From Bog-159 sp963843255 (lineage in GTDB: Bacteria > Acidobacteriota > Terriglobia > Bryobacterales > Bryobacteraceae): a stretch of DNA of 64,000 bases. The DNA is taken from positions 248,001-312,000 of the forward strand of contig CAWJJQ010000009.1 of NCBI GenBank assembly GCA_963843255.1, read 5' to 3'. The notes beneath the pieces were generated by a model. It had not been told where the DNA came from and did no database searches. It saw only the letters and a list, made by a program, of their open reading frames with translations. Position numbers and translations under genes: made by a program. Below, in pieces: positions 44,261 through 53,397 of this stretch. Position 1 is the stretch's first letter. Every line of letters starts with the position of its first letter.

Positions 44261-45514
44261 ATGCGATTACGCGTATTGGGAATCGTACTGGCAGGCGGAA
44301 AGGGCACCCGCCTCTACCCGCTCACCAAGGAACGTGCCAAACCCGCCGTCCCCTTCGGCGGCAAGTATCGCATCATCGATTTTGTCCTGAGTAATTTCAT
44401 CAACTCGGGCATCTATTCCATTTACGTGCTGACGCAGTTCAAGAGCCAGTCGCTGCTGCAGCACCTGAGCGAGGGGTGGCAGTTCGGCGGCCTGCTAAGG
44501 ACCCAGTTCGTGATCCCCGTGCCGGCGCAGATGCGATCGGCGGGAGAGACCTGGTATCAGGGCACCGCGGACGCCATTTATCAGAACATCAACCTGGTGG
44601 AACAGGCCGACCCGCACGTGGTGGCGATCTTCGGTGGAGATCATATCTACCGCATGAACATCACCAACATGATCGAGTTCCACGAGCAGAAGAGCGCCAC
44701 GGTCACGGTTGCCGCCATTCCCGTGGAGAAGAAGTTCGCCACCGAATTCGGAGTCATCGAAACCGCGCCGGACGGCCGCATCCTGGCGTTTCACGAAAAG
44801 CGCGCGGACGCTCCCACCATCCCCGGCGATCCAGACCGGGTGTACGCCTCTATGGGCAACTACGTTTTTTCCACTCGCACGCTGCTGCGCGAACTGTATG
44901 AGGATGCGTCCAACGAGGGCAGCTCGCACGATTTCGGCCGCGACATCCTGCCCAAGCTGGCGGGCAACTCCGAGATGTACGCCTACGATTTTCAGAGTAA
45001 TCATATTCCGGGCGAGCCGGCCGACAATGCCGCTTACTGGCGCGACGTGGGAACCATTGAGGCCTATTACGACGCCAACATGGACCTACGCTCGGTGAAA
45101 CCCGCGTTGAACCTCTATAACCGTAAATGGCCTCTGCGCACGGCCAGCTACCCGGAGCCGCCGGCCAAGTTCACGTTCGACGATGAGAACCGGCGCGGCG
45201 AGGCCATCGATTCCATCTGCTCCGGCGGCTGCATCCTTTCCGGGGGCGCGGTGAGAAATTCGGTCCTGTTCCGAGGCGTAAAGGTGCATGCGGGCGCGCT
45301 GGTGGAAGATTGTCTGATCCTGGACAACTGTGATATCGGACGTCGCGCCCGGGTGCGCCGCGCCATCCTCGACAAAAACGTGCGCGTGCCGGCGGACGCC
45401 TGCATCGGCTACGACCTGGAGCACGATCGCCGGTATCATCACGTCACCGATTCGGGCATCGTGGTGGTGGAAGGCAATCGCTCCCAGGTAGAAGTTTCGA
45501 ACCTGGTGGTCTAG
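44261..45514 (+). CDS. glgC: glucose-1-phosphate adenylyltransferase
   Basis: A 417-residue cytosolic ADP-glucose pyrophosphorylase, the committed step of bacterial glycogen synthesis. Motifs: VLAGGKGTRLYPLTKERAKP (nucleotide site), GTADAIYQNINLV, FGGDHIYRMN, and a C-terminal left-handed beta-helix (SGGAVRNSVLFRGVKVHAGA). The start at 44261 matches the family N-terminus. The substrate glucose 1-phosphate is also the product of the GH94 phosphorylase in this window. The DedA gene follows after 21 bases. Confidence 0.96.
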   Translation: MRLRVLGIVLAGGKGTRLYPLTKERAKPAVPFGGKYRIIDFVLSNFINSGIYSIYVLTQFKSQSLLQHLSEGWQFGGLLRTQFVIPVPAQMRSAGETWYQGTADAIYQNINLVEQADPHVVAIFGGDHIYRMNITNMIEFHEQKSATVTVAAIPVEKKFATEFGVIETAPDGRILAFHEKRADAPTIPGDPDRVYASMGNYVFSTRTLLRELYEDASNEGSSHDFGRDILPKLAGNSEMYAYDFQSNHIPGEPADNAAYWRDVGTIEAYYDANMDLRSVKPALNLYNRKWPLRTASYPEPPAKFTFDDENRRGEAIDSICSGGCILSGGAVRNSVLFRGVKVHAGALVEDCLILDNCDIGRRARVRRAILDKNVRVPADACIGYDLEHDRRYHHVTDSGIVVVEGNRSQVEVSNLVV

Positions 45515-45535
45515 CCCAGCCTCACACCAGTTTTC

Positions 45536-46129
45536 ATGGAACAATATGTTCTCGACTGGATCTCGCACTACGGCTATCCGGCGATCTTTTGCCTGCTGAT
45601 GTTGGGCATCGTGGGGTTGCCGGTGCCCGACGAGACCCTACTGACCTTCACCGGCTACCTGATTTTTTCGCATCACTTCAAGCTGGTGCCCGCATTCGCC
45701 ACCGTTCTGGCCGGCACGATCTGCGGCATCACCTTGAGCTATACGCTGGGACGCACGTTCGGCCTTGCGCTTATTCACCGGCTCGGTAAGTACATTCACC
45801 TAACTGAAGAGCGCCTGGCCAAAGCCCACCGTTTCTTCGAGCGGGTGGGGCATTGGAGCCTCACGTTCGGCTACTTCGTGCCGGGGGTCCGCCATTTGAC
45901 GGCTTACGCCGCGGGGGTCTCCTACGTCGCGCCCCACATCTTTGCGTTGTTTGCCTATCTGGGTGCGCTCCTCTGGGCCACGACTTTCGTGAGCCTGGGC
46001 TTTTTTCTGGGAAACCGGTGGCAGGCGGTATCCGCGCAGATCCATCACCAGATGGTGATCGCCGCTTGTGTTTTGGGCGGTCTGGCAGTGCTCTACCTGG
46101 TCTGGCGGAAGCTGCGCGCGAAAGCGTGA
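45536..46129 (+). CDS. DedA-family membrane protein
   Basis: A 197-residue inner-membrane protein with about four to five helices. DedA/VTT features: LGIVGLPVPDETLLTFTGYL, GTICGITLSYTLGRTFG, and the GYFVPGVRHLTAYAAGVS block near the re-entrant loop. Members act as lipid carriers (undecaprenyl phosphate or phosphatidylethanolamine recycling). It follows glgC closely but no functional link is known. Confidence 0.92.
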   Translation: MEQYVLDWISHYGYPAIFCLLMLGIVGLPVPDETLLTFTGYLIFSHHFKLVPAFATVLAGTICGITLSYTLGRTFGLALIHRLGKYIHLTEERLAKAHRFFERVGHWSLTFGYFVPGVRHLTAYAAGVSYVAPHIFALFAYLGALLWATTFVSLGFFLGNRWQAVSAQIHHQMVIAACVLGGLAVLYLVWRKLRAKA

Positions 46130-46153
46130 AATGTCTTTCCACGGACGGACCGA

Positions 46154-47101
46154 TTACAACCGGCTTAGGGAATTGGTCTCGGAACTCGCTACCCAAATGC
46201 TCGCGCCATCGAAGACCAGCACTCCCGTTGGCGCGAAACTCGCCAGCATCGCGCCCGACGAGACGCTGAGTTTATAAGTACGGCTGCCGCCAATCCACAC
46301 CGCGTGTCCGTCGAAAACAATAGGAACCGGATTGCCTGATAGCGGGAAAAAGCCGAGTGCCGTTCCGTCGCTCGCCTGAATCTTCGTGACGCCAGAGGGC
46401 GGAAGGATGTTCGTCACCCACATGTTTTCCCCGTCGAAGGCGATGCCTTGCGGGTTGTTGCCGGTCGCGAATGTCCCCAGCACCGACCCATCCGAGGCGC
46501 GCAGCTTGGAGACGGTATTGCTGGCTCGATTGACCACCCAGATATTCGCTCCATCAAAGGCGACATTGCCGGGAAACGCACCCACTGAAAAGGTGCCGAG
46601 AACCGTGCCATCCTCGGCTTTGACCTTGCTGACCGTACCTTGAGCGCTTTGGTTCACCACCCAGATATTCGCGCCGTCATAAGCTATCCCAACTAACTGT
46701 GAACCTATCTGGAACGTACCCACCACCGTGCCCGTACTGGCGCGAACCTTGGTTAGCGTGCCGCTACTGCAATCCACGAACCAGAAGTTCAATCCGTCAA
46801 ACGCAAGCTGGCATACACCGGGTAAAGAGTAATTGGCCGCCACCAGCCCCTCACCGGGCTTCACCTCCACCAGCCCGGCGCTTATGCTGCCAACCCAGAT
46901 GTTGGAGCCGTCGAAAACCATCGTTGACGGCGTAGTGATCGGCAGCGGCACCGTGCTCCCACTGGCAGAGCCTTGATACCACCGCAGCATGGCGATGCGA
47001 AGTGGATTGCCGTTGGTACCCACGGATGTGTCGGGGACCTGCGCCTCCAGACAGGCGCATCCCACCATAAATGACAGAACCAGCAAAGAGGTCGTTTTCA
47101 A
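46154..47101 (-). CDS. exported YVTN/NHL-like beta-propeller protein
   Basis: A 315-residue exported protein. Signal peptide MKTTSLLVLSFMVGCACLEA, with MVGC as a possible but weak lipobox. It then shows about six repeats of the pattern VAFDGANIWVVNR, SNTVSKLRASDGSVLGTF, a beta-propeller of the virginiamycin-B-lyase/YVTN kind. No catalytic motif is visible. Probably an extracytoplasmic binding protein. Stand-alone gene converging on dedA. Confidence 0.85.
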   Translation of the reverse strand: MKTTSLLVLSFMVGCACLEAQVPDTSVGTNGNPLRIAMLRWYQGSASGSTVPLPITTPSTMVFDGSNIWVGSISAGLVEVKPGEGLVAANYSLPGVCQLAFDGLNFWFVDCSSGTLTKVRASTGTVVGTFQIGSQLVGIAYDGANIWVVNQSAQGTVSKVKAEDGTVLGTFSVGAFPGNVAFDGANIWVVNRASNTVSKLRASDGSVLGTFATGNNPQGIAFDGENMWVTNILPPSGVTKIQASDGTALGFFPLSGNPVPIVFDGHAVWIGGSRTYKLSVSSGAMLASFAPTGVLVFDGASIWVASSETNSLSRL

Positions 47102-47129
47102 TTCCTCGGTCTCCTTTCTGGGTTTTATC

Positions 47130-47570
47130 TTAGCCCAGCGGTCTCCCGTGTTCCTGAAATATGTTGATCACGGCCTCCACGTCCCTGATAAGCGCCCTCA
47201 TCTTCTCGTCGCCCCCGTCTCCGCAGCTCAAATCCGGCGATGTATCGCCGCCGGCTTGAACCGTCAGTCGAGTTCCGAACGATGCGCTCTTTGCGCAGCG
47301 CGCCGCCGGCAGCAAAGATAGCGGTTTCGCCGCGTCTACGTCCGCGTAAAGCGTCTTAGCCAGGGACTTCGGAATGGTTCTGGTTATGGCCTTCGGCGTC
47401 CCGGATTGCTGGGCTGGGAAGCGCCGCGGCTGTGCCGTATATTCTGCTTGCCCCGATTCCTCCACGACGATCCGGAAACCCGCCGTATTGGTCGATCCGG
47501 AATTGACGATGGTCAGCGGTTGCGCGCAGCACGCGGCACATGCCAGCATGGCTGCCAGAATAGTCCTCAC
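47130..47570 (-). CDS. exported hypothetical protein
   Basis: A 146-residue protein with a short signal peptide (MRTILAAMLACAACCAQ) starting at GTG 47570; upstream codons in this frame overlap the divergent gene region and look non-coding. The mature part is beta-rich, containing TIVNSGSTNTAGFRIVVE and two further cysteines that could form a disulfide. No family recognised. Divergent from the TIGR03435 gene. Confidence 0.65.
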   Translation of the reverse strand: MRTILAAMLACAACCAQPLTIVNSGSTNTAGFRIVVEESGQAEYTAQPRRFPAQQSGTPKAITRTIPKSLAKTLYADVDAAKPLSLLPAARCAKSASFGTRLTVQAGGDTSPDLSCGDGGDEKMRALIRDVEAVINIFQEHGRPLG

Positions 47571-47635
47571 ACTTTGATCATGGCACTTCTCAACGGTTGA
47601 AAACGCCACCTCGTCAAACATCGAGAGGATCATCC

Positions 47636-48388
47636 ATGGTTCGATTGCGAGCCATCGCATGTCTTGCGGTAAGCGTATTGACAGCGGCGTACGGGCAGTC
47701 CGCGAATACCCCCCGGTTTGAAGTGGCGTCGGTGAAGCCCAGCAGAGCCGATTCGCACTCTTCTTCCGGCATTAAGACCAGCCATGGCCGGCTCGACGGG
47801 GAAAACGTGACCTTGCAGCGATGCATCGTCGGCGCCTACGGCGTGGGACCGCACCAGATCCTGGGCGGCCCGGACTGGCTCACGTCCGAGCGGTTTCAGA
47901 TTGCCGCCATAGCCGGCCAACCGGCGGATGACGATGCCGTCCTGATGGTGATGTTACAGGGCCTGCTGGCTGACCGCTTTAAGCTGGTGCTTCATCGCGA
48001 GACGAAAACCATGCGGGCATACGCGCTGGAGGTGGCCGCGAAGGGCCCCAAACTCGAGAAAGCCGGTCTCGGCGAATCCGTAACGAATACTTCCAGCGGC
48101 AATAGCGGCGTCATCATCGACATTCGCCACACCGGCATGGACTCGTTCGCCAAAATCCTATCCCGGAAATTGGAACGGCCGGTAGTGAATCATACCGGCC
48201 TGGAAGGTCTTTTTAACTTCAAACTGCAGTGGATGCCCGAGAGCTTCAAGCCCGGTGAGACCGTACCGCCGGACGGCCCTTCCATCTTCACCGCCATCCA
48301 GGAGCAACTTGGTTTGCGTTTAGTCTCCCAGAAGATGCCGGTGGAAATGCTCGTAATCGACCACGCGGAGAAACCATCGGAGAACTGA
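47636..48388 (+). CDS. TIGR03435-family exported protein
   Basis: A 250-residue exported protein of the TIGR03435 family, strongly expanded in Solibacter-like Acidobacteriota. Signal peptide (MVRLRAIACLAVSVLTAAYG), then the hallmark PRFEVASVKPS, GGPDWLTSERFQI, MLQGLLADRFKLVLHRETK, YALEVAAKGPKL, NHTGLEGLFNFKLQW and the ending VIDHAEKPSEN. Function unknown. I chose the ATG at 47636 over the TTG at 47597 because the signal peptide begins there. Confidence 0.93.
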   Translation: MVRLRAIACLAVSVLTAAYGQSANTPRFEVASVKPSRADSHSSSGIKTSHGRLDGENVTLQRCIVGAYGVGPHQILGGPDWLTSERFQIAAIAGQPADDDAVLMVMLQGLLADRFKLVLHRETKTMRAYALEVAAKGPKLEKAGLGESVTNTSSGNSGVIIDIRHTGMDSFAKILSRKLERPVVNHTGLEGLFNFKLQWMPESFKPGETVPPDGPSIFTAIQEQLGLRLVSQKMPVEMLVIDHAEKPSEN

Positions 48389-48420
48389 GAACCCGGCCGC
48401 GCGGTGCGTCGTGCGGGTGT

Positions 48421-48549
48421 TCACTCCGGCGTTGCAGCGGTAAGCTGCCCGTTCGCAATCGCGGCTTGCGACGGTGTGAAATCAAGGCGGACATAGAGCG
48501 GCGCCGCGGGCTCCGGCGTGGGTTCCGGAGCACCGGCGCACGGCGTCAC
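48421..48549 (-). pseudogene. possible gene remnant in the 396-base gap before the EAL-HDOD gene
   Basis: The interval 48389-48784 has no full gene. On the minus strand a 42-codon stretch reads VTPCAGAPEPTPEPAAPLYV, then RLDFTPSQAAIANGQLTAAT and a stop, which resembles the C-terminus of an exported protein. Upstream the frame meets TAG at 48555-48553 and other frames are also interrupted. It may be a decayed gene or chance. Nothing else is evident in the gap. Confidence 0.3.
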
Positions 48550-48784
48550 AGGCTATTGTCAAATCAGCCTACCTTGCCCGGGCACATACCCTTGGTTAAC
48601 TGGGCCGTGCTTACTTCCAACACCAGCGAGAACTGCGCGAGCCACCGCTATGACCCGCGACGTCCCCGCTCTCCCCGCTCGCAAGTCACTGTAGAATAGA
48701 GATTTGGCTTCCGCAAACCGATGGTACGTTACAGCCACCCCAGATCCGAGGTATCGTGCCCGAGGTCTGTTACAGTGTCTCTCG

Positions 48785-50050
48785 ATGGATGCGTTTGTAG
48801 CCCGGCAGCCTATTTTCGATCGCTCCGGCCAGCTTTGCGCTTACGAACTGCTCTTCCGATCCAACGCCGTTCACAACGCCTTCGATAGCTCATGCCCGAC
48901 TTCCGCCACTGCCCAGGTGATAGCCAACTGCTTGTTCTCGATTGGCATCGAGAATATCCTGTGCGATAAAAAGGCGTTCGTCAATTTCGACCGGGATCTT
49001 CTCCTCAGCGGCCTCCATTGCCTATTGCCGCCCGAAGTGCTGGTGGTGGAGATCCTCGAATCGGTGGAGCCCGACGATGACATCCTGGCGGCCTGCCGCG
49101 CTCTCCGGAGGCAAGGCTACAGCATAGCCCTCGACGATTTCGTCTCAAAACCGCAACTCGATCCACTCTGCAGCCTGGCCCACATCATTAAGGTCGATCT
49201 GCCGGCTACCTCGCGTTCCGAACAAGAACGCCTGCTGGGTGTCTACCGGCCTCTCGGTATGACCATGCTCGCGGAAAAGGTCGAGACCCACGACGATTTC
49301 GAATGGGCCTGCAGCGCCGGGTACGATTTATTTCAGGGTTACTTCTTCGCGCGACCCCGAATCGTCAAAGGGCAGCAGATTCCAGCCGCCAAGGTCGCGT
49401 GCCTGCGCCTGCTGGCTGAAATGCAGAAGGGCGATCTGGATTTCAAGCGTCTGCGGGCGCTGATTTCTCACGACGTCTCGCTGTCGCATAACCTTCTGCT
49501 TTATGCGAACTCCGCGCTGTTTGCTCACGTGGAAGTTCGTTCCATCGATCACGCCCTCGCTTTATTGGGCGAAGAGCACATCCGGCAATGGGCCGTCCTG
49601 GCCACACTTCCGGTGCTTGCCACCAATACGCCAGGAGAACTGATCACCCTCTCGCTGGTACGCGCCTGTTTTTGCGAGCATATCGCCAGACTGGCTGGCA
49701 TCGCTCCCACGGGTCCAGCGTTCATGATGGGCTTGTTCTCCCTGCTCGACGGCCTCACGGGTCTTTCGCTCGAAGAATCTCTTGCCCGCGTCCATGTCGC
49801 TCCCGTGATTCGCGGAGCCTTGACCGGCACATCGCCGGCAGACGACCTTTATCACACAATCTACCAGTTAGTCTGCCGTTACGAGTCCGGTGATTGGGAA
49901 ACGGTCAGAATACTGGCGGCACAACTGAATATTGAAGGCCCCCACATCGCCGACTGCTATGCGGAATCCACTTTGTGGACGGGACACGCTCTTCACTCCA
50001 CGCCCGGTTGCGCACCCGCGCGCGGCGCTTGCACGGCAAACGCAGCCTGA
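48785..50050 (+). CDS. EAL-HDOD signalling protein (YuxH-like)
   Basis: A 421-residue cytosolic protein. Residues 1-200 are an EAL-type cyclic-di-GMP phosphodiesterase domain in the divergent YuxH form: YELLFR for the EAL signature, FVNFDRDLL, VVEILES, ALDDFV, IIKVDLP, MLAEKVET and FQGYFFARP. Residues about 205-400 are a HDOD domain (LRLLAEMQKGDLDFKRLRAL, LLGEEHIRQWAVLATLP). Many such proteins bind but do not hydrolyse c-di-GMP. The start at 48785 gives the family N-terminus MDAFVARQPIFDR. No obvious partner nearby. Confidence 0.92.
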   Translation: MDAFVARQPIFDRSGQLCAYELLFRSNAVHNAFDSSCPTSATAQVIANCLFSIGIENILCDKKAFVNFDRDLLLSGLHCLLPPEVLVVEILESVEPDDDILAACRALRRQGYSIALDDFVSKPQLDPLCSLAHIIKVDLPATSRSEQERLLGVYRPLGMTMLAEKVETHDDFEWACSAGYDLFQGYFFARPRIVKGQQIPAAKVACLRLLAEMQKGDLDFKRLRALISHDVSLSHNLLLYANSALFAHVEVRSIDHALALLGEEHIRQWAVLATLPVLATNTPGELITLSLVRACFCEHIARLAGIAPTGPAFMMGLFSLLDGLTGLSLEESLARVHVAPVIRGALTGTSPADDLYHTIYQLVCRYESGDWETVRILAAQLNIEGPHIADCYAESTLWTGHALHSTPGCAPARGACTANAA

Positions 50051-50137
50051 GAGTAACATCGCTCTCTTACTGCTTATTGGTCGAAGGTTAACCTCTGGAA
50101 AAAGGTAACTCTGTGGGTGCCCGCCTATAATGCACGT

Positions 50138-51655
50138 ATGCGTTATCTGATCGGCTTGTGGATGGTAGCTCTCACCATCGCAGCCGCCGGTGACAAACTC
50201 GACGACGTGCGAGCCCAACTGAACGCCGGCCACCCCGACGCCGCAATCGAATTGCTTCGCGGCCAGCTTGCCACCGACCCCGGGGCCGTTGAGCCCAGCA
50301 TCCTGCTTTCTCAGCTATTGCTCTCCCGTGAAGGTTTCGACGAGGCTGGCGAGGTCATCGACAACGCCCTGGTGAAGCACCCGGACCAGCCGAACCTCCA
50401 GCGCGTGCTCGGCGACCTCCGTTTCCGCGAGGGCCGTATATATGACGCGGAAAAAGCTTACAAGGCGGCGATTAAGCTCGATCCGCAAAACGCACGCGCC
50501 ATCTACGGCATCTCTCGCGTCTTCCAGGCGTCTTGTTTGCGCAAAAAAGCCGCGGAGATGTTGCAGGTGGCCCACGCCATCGATTCTCACGATCTTACCA
50601 TCGCCGCCACGTTTTTCGCCGCCGACCGGCGCTCTCAGGCTGCCATCGCACGCATGGACGCCGAACTCGCCAGCCGCCGTGCGGCTGCCGACGCGAAAGG
50701 CGATTCCTCGTACGACCGCGCGCTGGCCCGCTGGATCGCTGAAGCCAAGGCGCTGGGCGGCAAACCCGAATTCGATGTGCCCGCGCCCGCTGACCATTAC
50801 CGCATCCCGCTAACACGCGTGATGGATGGCCGCCGCGTCACCGGAGCCAGTCTGGCTCTCCAGATTAATGGCGCCAAGGCGGACCTTCGTTTCGATACCG
50901 GTGCGAGCGGCATCGTGGTCAGCAGCCGTTTTGCGGAGCGCGCCGGCCTACAGCATTTGGGTGACACGGAGATTAGCGGCATCGGAAACGGCCCCGACGT
51001 AAAGGGTTGGGTAGGCTACACACCCAAGATCAAAATCGGCAACCTCGAGTTCGCCAACTGTATCGTTAGCGTGTCGGGAAAAGGTTCCGTCGACGATTCC
51101 GGAGGCCTCATCGGCGCTGAAATCTTCCGGCGCTTCCTGGTCACCATCAACTTTGCCACTCAGAGTCTCGATCTGGATCCGCTACCCGGCCCCGCTTGGG
51201 ACGGCCATGCCCTCGTCAATCGCTATGACGGTCCCGAACTCGCCGCCTACAGTCAGGTGTTGATCGTGCAACACGACTTGCTGGTTCCAACCTTGATTAG
51301 CGAGTCCACCAAGAAAGAGCAGACCGCCGGGCTCTTCCTGCTGGATACCGGCTCTACGCTGAACATGATTTCCACCCACCTGGCGCCGGCCATCACCAGC
51401 GTGCACGGCTCGCTCGATCGCGTGACCGGCATCTCTGGAAAGGTGAAGAATCTGTACGAAGCCGATAAAGTTATCCTGCAGTTCGCTAGTTTCCGCCAAC
51501 TGAACCTCGATCTAAGGTCTTTCGATCTGGGCGGGCTCAGCCGCGATAACGGCATGGAAGTCAGTGGGATCATGGGCCTGCCCCTGATCGCCATGTTTGA
51601 AGCAGTGACCCTCGACTACCGGGATGGGCGGGTGAAGTTCGATTACAGGAAATGA
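50138..51655 (+). CDS. exported TPR protein with two aspartyl-protease-like domains
   Basis: A 505-residue exported protein. Signal peptide MRYLIGLWMVALTIAAA, TPR repeats about 20-190 (RAQLNAGHPDAAIELLRGQL, RFREGRIYDAEKAYKAAIKL), then two retropepsin-like domains: LRFDTGASGIVV with GAEIFRRFLVTINF, and FLLDTGSTLNMIS with GIMGLPLIAMFEAVTLDY. Each DTG supplies one catalytic Asp, so the two domains could pair into an active single-chain protease. Substrate unknown. ATG at 50138 is preferred to GTG at 50117. Confidence 0.88.
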   Translation: MRYLIGLWMVALTIAAAGDKLDDVRAQLNAGHPDAAIELLRGQLATDPGAVEPSILLSQLLLSREGFDEAGEVIDNALVKHPDQPNLQRVLGDLRFREGRIYDAEKAYKAAIKLDPQNARAIYGISRVFQASCLRKKAAEMLQVAHAIDSHDLTIAATFFAADRRSQAAIARMDAELASRRAAADAKGDSSYDRALARWIAEAKALGGKPEFDVPAPADHYRIPLTRVMDGRRVTGASLALQINGAKADLRFDTGASGIVVSSRFAERAGLQHLGDTEISGIGNGPDVKGWVGYTPKIKIGNLEFANCIVSVSGKGSVDDSGGLIGAEIFRRFLVTINFATQSLDLDPLPGPAWDGHALVNRYDGPELAAYSQVLIVQHDLLVPTLISESTKKEQTAGLFLLDTGSTLNMISTHLAPAITSVHGSLDRVTGISGKVKNLYEADKVILQFASFRQLNLDLRSFDLGGLSRDNGMEVSGIMGLPLIAMFEAVTLDYRDGRVKFDYRK

Positions 51656-51670
51656 CATTAGAGCCGCCCG

Positions 51671-53263
51671 TCAACGAATTTCTTCCAGCCGGTCGGCCGC
51701 CGGGTTCCACACGAAGCGCCGGCCGTCCGCCGGCGACGGTCCCGGAGTTCGGCCTGCCACGTATACTCTACCCATAGGTTGTCCGGAATTCATCTCAACG
51801 CATTCGGGAAAGCCGTTGGCCAGGAAGTACACACCGTCCCGCCGTTCGGGAAGGCCGCTCGCGATGATGGGCCGAGGATCGCGGGTCATCTCGTTTCCCA
51901 GCGCGCGGCACACTCCCTCGGCTGCCAGGGGCGATGTGCGCCAGGGAGTCAAATTATGTTCCAGCGCCGCGATATTGAATGCGATCAGCGCGAGGCCGGT
52001 TACCCATCGCATCCTGCCCCCCGCACCGTCCACCAGGACGCCCCAGAAGATCGCCAAGCCGGCCACGGACAGATATAAGACCCGCGCTCCCGCGAAGTCT
52101 GGCTGAAACATCAGGAGATGCTCGACGGGCAGAGCCGCCGCCAGGAGAAAAGCGATTCCGGACAGCAATCGGGCCCGCGAGACGCCGCCAGACCGGGCGC
52201 CCGCTATCAGCGCCGCAATGCATCCTGCCGCGGGTAGCGACAGCCACCACTCCGGCGGCACCGACCAGTTCACCGGAAAAAACAGAAACGCCCACTGGCG
52301 GAACAGCAGCGCTTCGGAAGTGTGAAGCGGCCGCGATCGCCAGAACGTACTGACGCCGGAGGGATCCGGATAACCGCCGATCCCGCCGATTGCCCACCAG
52401 CGGTAAGCAAATAGCAGCACGCAGACCGATGCCAAAGCCACGCTCGACGCGAGCGCCCGCCGCCGTTCGCCGCTTGTCAGCAAGGGCAGCAGCGTGACCG
52501 GGAGCAGAGGCAGGCAGAAGGCCGACTCCTTCGTGTATACACCGAATGACGCGCAGAGCATCATCGGAATCAAGATCCAATGCCGGCCTGTCCGGCAGTA
52601 TTCCAACACGGCCGACAGAACGCAAAGGCAAAAGAGAGTGGCGAGTAGATCGGAGCGGGCATCCGACCAGGCGACGGTTTCGGCACGCGATCCATGCAGA
52701 GCAAACACGGCTGCCGCCAGGGTGGCTCCCATGCGGCGGAGCCCCAGGCGCCGCACAAGTAGGAAGAACAGGCAAATGTTGGCGGCGTGCGCGGCCAGGC
52801 TCCAGGCGTGCCAGCGCGCGGCAACACTCCCAGCCCAGTGATAATCAAGCCAATAGAGGATGAAGGTTACCGGACGAAACGACATGCCGAGGCGGCCGCG
52901 CAGAGGCTGAAAGACTTCGTACAGAATTCGCCAGCTTGCATGAGACGCCTGCAGGATGTGGGTGTAGTCATCGAACACAAAGGGAACAGTCAGGCTGCGC
53001 CAGAATACGGCTGTGGTACACACAATCAAGGCAACCAGACCAATCCAGTCTCTCCGCCGCCGGCCGCCGCCCGCGGTGGCCGTATCGCCGGGTGTCAGCA
53101 AAGCCAATAATACGAACGAAACAGCGGCTGCTCCACCGGCATTCACCGGAGAATTCAGCGATAACAGCGGCAGATGAATTGAGCCCACAACGAAGCGGAT
53201 AGCGAGCAAACCGCCCGAAACAATCAAAATAAGCTGCAGAAGTATGACAAAGAATTTGCGCAA
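51671..53263 (-). CDS. polytopic PMT/TMTC-like glycosyltransferase-type membrane protein
   Basis: A 530-residue inner-membrane protein with about ten to twelve hydrophobic helices. After the third helix is VPFVFDDYTHI with adjacent acidic residues, as in the first outer loop of GT-C glycosyltransferases (protein mannosyltransferase, TMTC). A soluble C-terminal tail of about 90 residues follows (IIASGLPERRDGVYFLANGF). TMTC-type TPRs are absent. Donor and acceptor are unknown; protein or lipid glycosylation is the reasonable guess. Divergent from pcrA. Confidence 0.75.
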   Translation of the reverse strand: MRKFFVILLQLILIVSGGLLAIRFVVGSIHLPLLSLNSPVNAGGAAAVSFVLLALLTPGDTATAGGGRRRRDWIGLVALIVCTTAVFWRSLTVPFVFDDYTHILQASHASWRILYEVFQPLRGRLGMSFRPVTFILYWLDYHWAGSVAARWHAWSLAAHAANICLFFLLVRRLGLRRMGATLAAAVFALHGSRAETVAWSDARSDLLATLFCLCVLSAVLEYCRTGRHWILIPMMLCASFGVYTKESAFCLPLLPVTLLPLLTSGERRRALASSVALASVCVLLFAYRWWAIGGIGGYPDPSGVSTFWRSRPLHTSEALLFRQWAFLFFPVNWSVPPEWWLSLPAAGCIAALIAGARSGGVSRARLLSGIAFLLAAALPVEHLLMFQPDFAGARVLYLSVAGLAIFWGVLVDGAGGRMRWVTGLALIAFNIAALEHNLTPWRTSPLAAEGVCRALGNEMTRDPRPIIASGLPERRDGVYFLANGFPECVEMNSGQPMGRVYVAGRTPGPSPADGRRFVWNPAADRLEEIR

Positions 53264-53288
53264 AACGAGAGCTCCGACGCCAGGTGAA

Positions 53289-53301
53289 TTGCCAATGGCA
53301 A
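53289..53301. promoter_or_regulatory. perfect palindrome upstream of pcrA
   Basis: TTGCCA-A-TGGCAA is a perfect 6+1+6 inverted repeat in the divergent region between the membrane-protein gene and pcrA. It is the size of a dimeric repressor site. No matching regulator could be assigned. Confidence 0.35.
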
Positions 53302-53397
53302 GCTCGATTTTCCTTATTTACCGTACGACGAATGTTAGTTAATGTAACGCGGGTCAATTCCGGCCCGCATGGTAAAATTCGAAGAGTCGTTCTCGCC

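Noticed and set aside
48288..48533. Minus-strand 81-codon frame over the end of the TIGR03435 gene
   Set aside because: Arg/Pro-rich shadow without ribosome site; a different frame carries the coding-like remnant.
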